Assembly (NCBI GenBank): GCA_014523665.1
Contig: JAATVR010000648.1
Coordinates: 1 to 5,369 of the forward strand
Reading direction: 5' to 3'
Length of the DNA stretch: 5,369 nt
Source: Nitrososphaerales archaeon TH526
Lineage (GTDB): Archaea > Thermoproteota > Nitrososphaeria > Nitrososphaerales > Nitrososphaeraceae
Within the stretch, counting starts at the first letter, position 1; each line of letters begins with the position of its first letter. Positions 1 to 5,159 of the stretch are shown here, one piece after another. The position numbers and the translations under genes are program-made. Under the pieces are notes generated by a model that was not told the DNA's origin, did not search any database, and worked only from the letters and a program-made list of their open reading frames with translations.

Positions 1-269
1 ACAGCTGGGGAAGAGGCTGAATCAATGGCGATGAGTGGCACTGACATTATCTGCTTATTTGTTATTGTACTCGTAAAGGTATCACTAGTACATACTTTAG
101 TAACTATATCTCGCTCAGTGACTAAACCTTGAGGTTTACCTTCTCTGTCGACTACTATCAACGAGCTGATATCCCTATCCTTCAATTTCTTAGCAGCATC
201 TTGCACGGAAGCTGAATCCTCTATAGTTTCTAGCCGTTTCCTAATAATGTCCCTCACGGTCGTGGTCAT
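1..269 (-). CDS. CBS-domain protein, C-terminus beyond the window edge
   Basis: The visible 89 residues start MTTTVRDIIRKR and hold one complete CBS motif. It has the helix DAAKKLKDRDI, the strand SSLIVVD, and the loop GKPQGLVTERDIV with the T-x-x-D signature that contacts the ribose/phosphate of adenine nucleotides in this family. A second CBS domain begins (QIMSVPLIAID) and is cut by the window edge. CBS pairs usually act as cytosolic sensors of AMP/ATP or related ligands; the ligand here is unknown. An in-frame ATG lies 12 codons upstream at 305, adding MFKSLKKILFLA. I prefer 269 because CBS proteins normally begin a few residues before the TVRDI motif. No Shine-Dalgarno sequence precedes either start. 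A TATA-like box at 325-330 would place transcription start near 300, giving a short leader for 269 or nearly none for 305. Confidence 0.85.
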   Translation of the reverse strand, partial: MTTTVRDIIRKRLETIEDSASVQDAAKKLKDRDISSLIVVDREGKPQGLVTERDIVTKVCTSDTFTSTITNKQIMSVPLIAIDSASSPA

Positions 270-324
270 CGCTAGGAATAATATCTTTTTCAAACTCTTA
301 AACATATTGAATAATTTCAGCGAC

Positions 325-331
325 TTTATAC
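325..331 (-). promoter_or_regulatory. TATA-like box for the minus-strand CBS gene
   Basis: Read on the minus strand the sequence is TATAAAG. It lies about 25 bases upstream of the region 300-305, so it fits an archaeal TATA box feeding the CBS gene that starts at 269 or 305. No clear purine-rich BRE was established; this is motif matching only. Confidence 0.35.
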
Positions 332-480
332 ATTAAGTTGCCCTGTTTACTGACCCCTAATAATATGGAAAAATAGAGGATATATTACATAGGAGCTCAC
401 TGTTGCGGTATAAGGCTTAGACCACGGATTTTGATAAGATTAGAGATGACGATGCTATATTGTTATCTACCCTTCTTCGG

Positions 481-602
481 TCATATCTGTTGATTGATTA
501 ACATGCGAAGTACAGGATTAGTAACTAAACCTTTTGGGTATAGTTGTTCTGCGTGGTGCCGTGGTAGATTAAGCAAATGATGTGGATGTCAAGAAATTTA
601 TC
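481..602 (-). pseudogene. Possible decayed CBS-domain remnant
   Basis: On the minus strand a short stretch reads PKGLVT followed by NPVLRMLINQQI and a stop. It resembles the intact neighbour's PQGLVT and, further on, ITNKQIM. The DNA agrees best around GGTTTAGTTACTAA and the later CAACAGATATGAC (neighbour: AAGCAGATAATGTC). It looks as if the segment between two VT repeats (VTERDIVTK) was deleted. Just upstream on the minus strand, another frame gives DIHIICLIYHG, which resembles DISSLIVVD. There is no open frame and no start, so if real it is a dead paralogue of the 1-269 gene in the same orientation. The match is short and partly in different frames, so chance similarity is a serious alternative. 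Confidence 0.3.
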
Positions 603-628
603 CGATTAGATGATGAAATATTCTTGCC

Positions 629-634
629 TTATAT
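629..634 (+). promoter_or_regulatory. TATA-like box for the hydrolase gene
   Basis: The sequence CCTTATATTG (core TTATAT) resembles the archaeal TATA consensus. It would place transcription start near 655-660, about 40 bases before the ATG at 700 and after the ATG at 610. A second, weaker candidate is AAATTTATC at 594-602, which would start transcription near 625. Both favour translation from 700. Confidence 0.35.
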
Positions 635-699
635 TGACGAACATCTGTAATAAGCATATTGTAAGCTTGACTGAACCACACGGAGAAAGAATAGTAAAC

Positions 700-1413
700 A
701 TGGGAGTCGTACAAATGCGAGTAACAACGGAGTTAGAAACTAATGTTAGAACCATAATTTCGTATGTAAGGACAGCATCACAAAGAAGAATAAGCCTACT
801 TTGTTTTCCTGAATGTTGCCTTTCGGGTTATATAGTTAACCTTGCAAAGCTCGACTACAAGGCTATTGCTCAATCTCTTATTGAGCTGCAGGAAGTATCT
901 AACAGGTTCAATGTAACTCTGCTGATAGGCACACCATGGAAATCACAAGGTAAAATTTTTAATGCCGCATTCACTATTAAACCTGAATCCGGAATCATTA
1001 CAAAGTACTACAAGAACGATTTGACTGATTATGACGTAAGGTTTTTTTCGAAAGGGACTTCCACTAAGAGCCCCATTTGGAATCACCAAGGCGTAAAATG
1101 TGGCGTCCTTATCTGCAGAGATCAGAGCAATCCATTGCTAGCACTTCGATACAAGAAAAATAATGTGAAAGTATTGTTTTATCTTTCATCTCATCACTAC
1201 ACCAACCGAGAAGCCATATACAAAGAAAGGAGAAATCGATCATTTCCAATAGTCAGGGCCGCAGAGAACATGATGTATGTAGCTAAATCAGATGCTGTTG
1301 GAGAACAAAATGGCCTGATTAGTATGGGTAGTAGTATAATAGTCGACCCTCAAGGCAGAGTAATAGCAGAGGCCGAAAATGGGCGTGAAGAATTACTGAA
1401 ATTTAGTCTCTGA
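700..1413 (+). CDS. Carbon-nitrogen hydrolase (nitrilase superfamily)
   Basis: Cytosolic amidohydrolase-type enzyme that would cleave a non-peptide C-N bond (amide, carbamoyl or nitrile); the substrate cannot be told from sequence. From the start at 700 the protein has 237 residues. The first strand is MGVVQMRV. The catalytic triad is visible: Glu38 in FPECCLSGY, Lys105 in YYKNDLTDYD, and the nucleophile Cys139 in GVLICRDQSNP. Further family motifs are VRAAENMMYVAKSDAVG and GSSIIVDPQGRVIAEA. The frame opens at 610, but the extra 30 residues are unlike the family, and 700 places the first strand correctly. GGAG at 682-685 is too distant (14 bases) to be a convincing ribosome site. The protein stops abruptly after EELLKFSL, where relatives continue with an ID/VADID-like strand. 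That continuation is found in the +1 frame (see the 1400-1483 entry), so the gene may be frameshifted. The CBS-C2H2 gene follows at 1514 on the same strand. Confidence 0.85.
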   Translation: MGVVQMRVTTELETNVRTIISYVRTASQRRISLLCFPECCLSGYIVNLAKLDYKAIAQSLIELQEVSNRFNVTLLIGTPWKSQGKIFNAAFTIKPESGIITKYYKNDLTDYDVRFFSKGTSTKSPIWNHQGVKCGVLICRDQSNPLLALRYKKNNVKVLFYLSSHHYTNREAIYKERRNRSFPIVRAAENMMYVAKSDAVGEQNGLISMGSSIIVDPQGRVIAEAENGREELLKFSL

Positions 1414-1483
1414 CATCGAATTAGTTATCATATTTAATCCATCATACGAGCCCATCCTTTTCAAACCAAACAAATATTATTAA
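1400..1483 (+). pseudogene. Out-of-frame C-terminal tail of the hydrolase
   Basis: Shifting by one base in the run GAAATTTAG near 1398-1404 turns the terminal KFSL-stop into NLVSDIELVIIFNPSYEP and on to PNKYY-stop at 1481-1483. LVSDIEL fits the place where nitrilase-superfamily proteins have a strand such as LVADIDL after the VDPQGRVIAEA motif. PSYEPILF resembles the proline/aromatic tail of many members. This suggests a one-base indel, either a mutation or a sequencing error in a homopolymer. If repaired, the enzyme would be about 260 residues, nearer the usual family length, and would end 30 bases before the next start. Confidence 0.45.
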
Positions 1484-1513
1484 TAACGTATCTATCGTAA
1501 ATAAGGAAGCTAA

Positions 1514-2263
1514 ATGTATTCCACTTCTTTAAATCAACGAATAGGAAGTTTGATTGAAAAAGATACTTTATCGTTACCTAAAGACACGGTTGTATCTGAT
1601 GCAGTGTATGCCATGAAGGAAAAAGGTGTGTCATCGTTACTTGTAACATCTGGTCATTCTTCGTCTTCTCAAGCGATACCTTATGAGGCGGAACAGACTT
1701 CAATGACGAAACCTACTCCATTACCTGCTTTGATTGAAGGGATCGTTACTGAGCGAGACATATTGTATCGGGTGATCGCCGATAAAAAGGATCCAATGAA
1801 AATTACATTAGGAGAGATAATGAGCTCTCCAATAATCGCAGTTGATGAACAGCTATCATTGAAAGATGCAATTTCCTTGATGAGAAGCAAACATATTAGA
1901 AGACTTCTTGTAACTACAACTTCCAAAAGAGAAGAATCTGGTAGTAGCAAGAATGAACAGAGAATTCCACATAAAAAGGAAATTAATGAAGTTGTTCCAT
2001 TAGGCATGGTGACCCTTATGGCAATTGCAGGGAATATGCCAATGGAAAACCTGGACCTTGCAGAAGTTGAAATTCCTTCATCGACATATAATTCTCCTTC
2101 CATTTCGAGAGATAAGCAACTTGTGGATCAGGTAAGCAATTCCGTTACAATTGTATGTCCTTACTGCGAATCGAAATTTGATAATAAGAAAGATCTTTCA
2201 AAGCATATAGATAGAATACACCTCGGAAGTGGATTATTAGAAGGTGACGTTCGACAATGGTAA
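1514..2263 (+). CDS. CBS-domain pair fused to a C-terminal C2H2 zinc finger
   Basis: This 249-residue soluble protein has three parts. CBS1 spans about residues 8-88, with the nucleotide-binding signature GIVTERDILYRV. CBS2 spans about 98-175 (EIMSSPIIAVDEQLSLKDA, HIRRLLVT, GMVTLMAIAG). A linker leads to a zinc finger at 215-236 with Cys215, Cys218, His231 and His236 (C-x2-C-x12-H-x4-H, core VCPYCESKF). Both CBS domains carry a polar, Ser/Lys/Glu/Pro-rich insertion at the same place, between the second and third strands (about 47-73 and 136-161). In CBS2 the usual T-x-x-D aspartate is Ala (VTLMA), so only CBS1 keeps the full ligand motif. AAGGAAG at 1503-1509 is a fair Shine-Dalgarno site six or seven bases before ATG. 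The protein may couple adenine-nucleotide sensing to DNA, RNA or protein binding. The domains are clear; the target is unknown. Confidence 0.88.
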   Translation: MYSTSLNQRIGSLIEKDTLSLPKDTVVSDAVYAMKEKGVSSLLVTSGHSSSSQAIPYEAEQTSMTKPTPLPALIEGIVTERDILYRVIADKKDPMKITLGEIMSSPIIAVDEQLSLKDAISLMRSKHIRRLLVTTTSKREESGSSKNEQRIPHKKEINEVVPLGMVTLMAIAGNMPMENLDLAEVEIPSSTYNSPSISRDKQLVDQVSNSVTIVCPYCESKFDNKKDLSKHIDRIHLGSGLLEGDVRQW

Positions 2264-2307
2264 CAAACATTTGTATTTCCGCTTGAACAATGAGTGAATT
2301 CTCTAAC

Positions 2308-2316
2308 CTATAATTA
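2308..2316 (+). promoter_or_regulatory. TATA-like box for the second CBS gene
   Basis: CTATAATTA lies in the gap between the two CBS genes. It would start transcription near 2335-2340, leaving a leader of about 20 bases that includes the Shine-Dalgarno GAGGAT at 2347-2352. This suggests the gene has its own promoter despite the short 96-base gap. Confidence 0.4.
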
Positions 2317-2359
2317 TCTTTTTGAGAAGTTAAATGATAAAGCAAAGAGGATATCTTAA

Positions 2360-2824
2360 ATGATCGATATAGCAGAAAAAATAAAGAACACCGACATAAC
2401 AAATCTGATGACCAAAAGAGTAATAACTATAGCAGAAAATCAACCTTTGCAAGAAGCATCCAAACTGATGTATCAGAATAATGTCGGAAGCGTAATTATA
2501 CTACAGAGTGCCGACGAAATTGATAGTGAAGGCGTCCCTATCGGAATCGTTACAGAAAGAGATATTGCTAGAATAGTCAGATTCGCCCAAGCATTTTTTC
2601 CAATAATGCCAATATCCGAAGTGATGAGCAAGCCATTATTGACAATAACAAGTAACTCCTCTTTAAAAGAATCCGCTGATTTAATGCAACAGAATAGTAT
2701 TAGGAGGCTTCCAGTATTAGACAGTAAAGGTAAATTAATGGGGAATGTTACTGCAAAGGCCAAATGTCAGCGATTGGACTCAGATTTTACCTTTTTGGGT
2801 ATCTTGTTGTGTATATTGCTATAG
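2360..2824 (+). CDS. CBS-domain pair protein with abnormal hydrophobic C-terminus
   Basis: A 154-residue CBS pair, probably a cytosolic adenine-nucleotide sensor. CBS1 (about residues 12-74) has ITNLMTKRVITIAENQPL and a full signature GIVTERDIARIV (Thr65, Asp68). CBS2 (about 84-134) has ISEVMSKPLLTI, IRRLPVLDSKGKLMG and then NVTAKAK, where the signature aspartate is replaced by Ala. The last 20 residues (CQRLDSDFTFLGILLCILL) do not look like the closing helix of a CBS domain; they form a short hydrophobic tail. Neither other forward frame restores a CBS ending, so the 3' end was probably replaced or eroded rather than shifted by one base. The start is secure: GAGGAT ends seven bases before ATG. 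The final 61 bases overlap a small ORF in another frame. Expression from its own TATA-like box at 2308-2316 is likely. Confidence 0.82.
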   Translation: MIDIAEKIKNTDITNLMTKRVITIAENQPLQEASKLMYQNNVGSVIILQSADEIDSEGVPIGIVTERDIARIVRFAQAFFPIMPISEVMSKPLLTITSNSSLKESADLMQQNSIRRLPVLDSKGKLMGNVTAKAKCQRLDSDFTFLGILLCILL

Positions 2825-2928
2825 TTAGCCATATTTTGAATACTGCCGTTCGTTATGACAAAGTTGTAGACATTACAGGAGAGGTTGTTAATAGCACTGG
2901 GAGAGAGATTTTGACAACGACGGATTAA
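2764..2928 (+). CDS. Small single-span membrane protein, overlapping the CBS gene end
   Basis: A 54-residue ORF begins with ATG inside the end of the preceding CBS gene, in a different frame. It reads MSAIGLRFYLFGYLVVYIAI, then VSHILNTAVRYDKVVDITGE and ends in ILTTTD. Residues about 5-27 form one plausible transmembrane helix, followed by a polar, threonine-rich tail. AAAGG at 2755-2759 sits four bases before ATG and could be a ribosome site, allowing translational coupling to the CBS gene. After the CBS stop the frame remains open for another 104 bases and encodes a normal-looking polar tail, which favours a real gene over chance. I do not recognise the family. It might be the surviving original gene over which the CBS reading frame runs. 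Confidence 0.5.
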   Translation: MSAIGLRFYLFGYLVVYIAIVSHILNTAVRYDKVVDITGEVVNSTGREILTTTD

Positions 2929-3201
2929 CAAACGTGGAAGAGTTTAACGAGGGAACCTCTCTGTGTAGTTAAAGTAACAGTCACTTTCTATCAATTCCTT
3001 TTTGCAAGTGCTCAGGAGTAAATGTTAGGCTTCCTTTTCCTTTTATAATGTCGACTGGATAAGACAGATTTACCGCAAACCCTCTTTTCTATTCTGTCCC
3101 TTACGAGAGAGATAAATATGAGTCTAAACACATCTTAGCGAATAGACTTTTAAGCATCAACGCTACATTTCTAGCAATGGTGATGAGCCCCTCACGGGAA
3201 T
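2929..3201. other. Convergent intergenic region
   Basis: This 273-base gap lies between the plus-strand small membrane ORF and the minus-strand antiporter. It contains a T-run (TTCCTTTTTGC, about 2996-3005) that could end plus-strand transcripts, and a TATA-like TTTTATAATG at about 3041-3050 with no gene behind it. No ORF longer than about ten codons with a ribosome site is apparent, and I see no strong hairpin. Confidence 0.5.
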
Positions 3202-4422
3202 CTAAGACATCGAATCTATATCTTTCATGTACGCTCTCTTCAGCCAAATGGGAGTAATAATAGTAGTGAGAGCAACCATAATGATTACAGTAGTATATAT
3301 ATCAGATGATAATGCTCCGGTTGAAACACCTACCCCTGCTACAATTAATCCTACTTCTCCTCTTGATACCATTCCAATTCCTACTCTTAATGCTTTAGTC
3401 TTATCTTTTAGAAATATGATAGATGGCAGTCCACATCCAACCACTTTAGTTGCCACGGCTATGGCTATGACTATTCCTGAAAGGTATAATACATCTAGAT
3501 TCACTCCTCGCAGGTCAACCTGAGCTCCAATAATTGCAAAGAACAAAGGACCAAATATTATTAGCAGTTTCTCAGCATATTCGTCGACTTGTTTGATAAG
3601 GCGAGTACTTGCTACTGCCATGCCTACAGCAAATGCTCCAACAATAGGCGAAAGCCCCACAAAAGCTGCTATACCTGCTGCTCCAAAGAAGGAAGCAGTT
3701 ACAATACCTTCAATACTCCCTTTGGATTTCCATAACCTCTCAACATGAAGTAATCTAGGTATCAGAAATATGGATCCGATCAATAGAGCTGCAAAGAGAC
3801 CTAGTATTTGAAGTATAAGGAAAATGACGTCTGTTATTTGTGGTGAAGTATCACCTGTTTGTACCATGGTAGTTACAACAGATAGGACGGCGATAGCAAG
3901 AATATCGTCTACTATTGCTGCACCTAGTATCAACCTGGCCTCTCTTGTCTGCATCTTTCCAAGCTCAGTCAATACTTGGACAGATATTGCAATACTTGTA
4001 GCCGTAAGTGCTGTGGCTACTAGCATAGATTCCAGTGCCTCCAATCCGAATAATGTTAATACTGCGAATCCCACAAAAAAAGGAATAATTACGCCAATTG
4101 ATCCCACCGTGAAAGAGGCAGCTCCTCCTCTCAAGAACTCTCTAGGAGTAATTTCAAGTCCTGCTACAAATAAGATGACAATGGCTGATATCTCTCCAAT
4201 AGTACGTACAGTTTCGTCTAGTTCTACTAGCGGTTCACTGTTAAAGAAAAGTAACCCTCCAATGGCAAAAGGACCAACTATTATTCCGGCCAGGAGTTCA
4301 CCTAATACCACCGGTAGTTTAAGTCTGTGAAATAATTCTGCAAATAGTTTTGCAGCAAATAATAGAATAGCAAGTGAAATTATTACATGAATAAAGTGAA
4401 TGCTGCTTTCTTCTAATGCCAT
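3202..4422 (-). CDS. Cation:proton antiporter, CPA2 / NapA-KefB membrane domain
   Basis: A 406-residue integral membrane protein with about 12-13 hydrophobic segments that exchanges Na+ or K+ for H+ across the cytoplasmic membrane. Key features are the N-terminal motif LKLPVVLGELLAGIIVGP (residues 35-51); FVAGLEI (85-91); the discontinuous-helix motif TALTATSIAISVQVL (137-151); the ion-binding aspartate pair Asp172-Asp173 in GAAIVDDILAIAVL; SPIVGAFAVGMAVA (258-271); Lys326 in ATKVVGCG; and GMVSRGEVGLIVAG (350-363). In characterised relatives the Asp-Asp pair is typical of electrogenic Na+/H+ exchange, so Na+/pH homeostasis is the best guess; K+ transport is possible. No TrkA-N/C regulatory domain follows the membrane part. 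AGGA sits only one base before the ATG, so it is a poor ribosome site. The gene stands alone, convergent to the CBS genes. A possible TATA box lies at 4529-4536. Confidence 0.92.
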   Translation of the reverse strand: MALEESSIHFIHVIISLAILLFAAKLFAELFHRLKLPVVLGELLAGIIVGPFAIGGLLFFNSEPLVELDETVRTIGEISAIVILFVAGLEITPREFLRGGAASFTVGSIGVIIPFFVGFAVLTLFGLEALESMLVATALTATSIAISVQVLTELGKMQTREARLILGAAIVDDILAIAVLSVVTTMVQTGDTSPQITDVIFLILQILGLFAALLIGSIFLIPRLLHVERLWKSKGSIEGIVTASFFGAAGIAAFVGLSPIVGAFAVGMAVASTRLIKQVDEYAEKLLIIFGPLFFAIIGAQVDLRGVNLDVLYLSGIVIAIAVATKVVGCGLPSIIFLKDKTKALRVGIGMVSRGEVGLIVAGVGVSTGALSSDIYTTVIIMVALTTIITPIWLKRAYMKDIDSMS

Positions 4423-4646
4423 ATCCTGTTCAATGATGATAATGTGCTCTTAGATCCTATGCCAATCCAGTGCAGAGAAGTCATTAACAGGGATAAACAA
4501 GATAGTTGCTTTTTACACAAGATATGCATTATAAATTTTCCTTTCACACAATACGCAATCCTACATTAGGTCTTTTATCCCCAAAGGGAGCCTTACAACT
4601 TCATAAAAAGCTGTCTTAGAGATGTATGTTAATATTATTTTCAAGT
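4423..4646. other. Intergenic region between HTH fragment and antiporter
   Basis: These 224 bases follow the stop of the minus-strand HTH fragment and precede the minus-strand antiporter. On the minus strand a short T-run (CAGCTTTTTATG, about 4602-4613) could end the upstream transcript, and a TATA-like box lies at 4529-4536. I see no gene. Confidence 0.45.
4529..4536 (-). promoter_or_regulatory. Candidate TATA box for the antiporter
   Basis: Read on the minus strand, AATTTATAATG resembles an archaeal TATA box. It would start transcription near 4505, giving a leader of about 80 bases before the ATG at 4422. Nothing closer to the gene looks better, but AT-rich DNA makes such matches common. 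Confidence 0.3.
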
Positions 4647-4886
4647 CTATCTGCTACAAGCCAGTATCTCCAGGTTATCTAACTTTGAAAGTCTCCAGTA
4701 CTGAATATGTAGCTCTTCTATCTTATCTGCAGGCATGTCTAACTCAATTGCAACTTCAACAGATTGTTTAACTTGCAGAAATATCTCAAAAGCACGAGCA
4801 TCTTTTGACTTCTGGGGTTTATCAACTGGATCAGTATCTTCGCCAACGTATTCATTGATTACATCAGCTATGTCTTTGAATGACAT
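4647..4886 (-). CDS. Fragment of a helix-turn-helix protein
   Basis: The open frame from the first ATG gives 79 residues, beginning MSFKDIADVINEYVGEDTD. Residues 27-68 (KSKDARAFEIFLQVKQSVEV, then AIELDMPADKIEELHIQYWR) look like a second HTH-like unit: a helix, a Gln/Ser turn, a helix rich in Val/Ala, then a recognition-like helix ending in a YWRL motif. The ATG falls in the middle of a first HTH whose first half is encoded upstream in the same frame (4887-4964). The protein therefore looks N-terminally truncated as annotated from this ATG. It also ends soon after YWRLSKLDNLEIL, where, from memory, related thaumarchaeal proteins run on for many residues. I consider it a likely pseudogene fragment or a very short DNA-binding protein. 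No ribosome site precedes the ATG. Confidence 0.6.
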   Translation of the reverse strand: MSFKDIADVINEYVGEDTDPVDKPQKSKDARAFEIFLQVKQSVEVAIELDMPADKIEELHIQYWRLSKLDNLEILACSR

Positions 4887-4990
4887 GTGAACTATTTCCG
4901 CTATTTGGCGCCGCGTCTTACCTTGATTGTAAAGTTCGATTACAAGCGCTTTTTTCTGATGTTTATTTAACGGTACGAAATTTGGGACAT
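4887..4990 (-). pseudogene. Start-less first half of the HTH, with probable frameshift
   Basis: In frame with the fragment below it, this stretch encodes NKHQKKALVIELYNQGKTRR, then QIAEIVH, leading straight into MSFKDIADVI. That is a typical HTH (helix, GKTRRQIAE turn, recognition helix). The frame is open to a stop at 5025-5027 but has no ATG, GTG or TTG codon. An ATG at 4990-4988 in another frame reads MSQISYR and stops at 4969-4967. Adding one base near 4970 would join it to LNKHQKKALVIEL. A TATA-like TTGTATAAG at about 5024-5032 would start transcription near 5000, just before that ATG. Both observations suggest 4990 was the original start and a one-base deletion broke the gene. Confidence 0.5.
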
Positions 4991-5023
4991 AAATGAGTAA
5001 ATTACTAGAATATCTTCGGAGAT

Positions 5024-5032
5024 CTTATACAA
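5024..5032 (-). promoter_or_regulatory. Candidate TATA box of the HTH gene
   Basis: On the minus strand TTTGTATAAG lies about 25-30 bases before 4995-5000. It fits a near-leaderless transcript beginning just ahead of the ATG at 4990. Motif match only. Confidence 0.35.
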
Positions 5033-5146
5033 AAACCTTGATATCTATTGTTACATTCAGTATTCATCTGCTATGTACTGTTACAAATAGAGCATTGTAC
5101 ACATTTGCTTTAATAGTGTATGTTGTATAGTATAGGTAAAGAATAC

Positions 5147-5154
5147 AAGGTGAT
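5147..5154 (+). promoter_or_regulatory. Strong Shine-Dalgarno site
   Basis: AAGGTGAT matches the anti-Shine-Dalgarno end of 16S rRNA well and ends five bases before the ATG at 5160. It fixes that start against the ATG at 5153, whose frame stops after four codons. TTTAATAG at about 5109-5116 is a possible TATA box, with transcription starting near 5138. Confidence 0.65.
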
Positions 5155-5159
5155 GCATA

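Larger units (their letters stand above)
270..699. other. Divergent intergenic region
   Basis: This 430-base stretch separates the minus-strand CBS gene from the plus-strand hydrolase. It holds the TATA-like boxes of both and the possible CBS remnant at 481-602. An ATG at 610 opens the hydrolase frame 30 codons before the chosen start, but those residues do not resemble the family. I see no RNA gene or strong hairpin here. Confidence 0.6.

Noticed and set aside
610..699. Upstream in-frame ATG at 610 for the hydrolase
   Set aside because: The 30 extra residues are unlike the family, a likely TATA box at 629-634 lies downstream of it, and the first family strand starts at 700.
1681..2103. Long minus-strand open frame opposite the CBS-C2H2 gene
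   Set aside because: It lies wholly antisense to a gene with clear domains, and its product has no recognisable motif; it is a shadow of codon use.
2145..2402. Minus-strand open frame across the gap between the two CBS genes
   Set aside because: It is antisense to the zinc-finger end and the next gene's start, with no motif or ribosome site.
2879..2961. Inverted repeat GAGAGGTT / AACCTCTC
   Set aside because: Only eight bases with a loop of about 67 bases; expected by chance and partly inside the small ORF.
3021..3047. Eight-codon ORF (MLGFLFLL) after GGAG
   Set aside because: The ribosome site is good, but the peptide is too short to support and there is no downstream gene on that strand for it to control.
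3186..3198. CCCCTCACGGG as a terminator hairpin after the antiporter
   Set aside because: The stem is only three base pairs (CCC/GGG) and no T-run follows on the minus strand.
3824..4330. Plus-strand open frame opposite the antiporter
   Set aside because: Ser/Thr/Pro-rich antisense product typical of frames opposite membrane proteins; the antiporter motifs are unambiguous. The same holds for 3227-3523.
4935..4950. GTTCGATTAC resembling a tRNA T-loop
   Set aside because: It lies in the HTH coding sequence and no acceptor, D or anticodon stems can be built around it.
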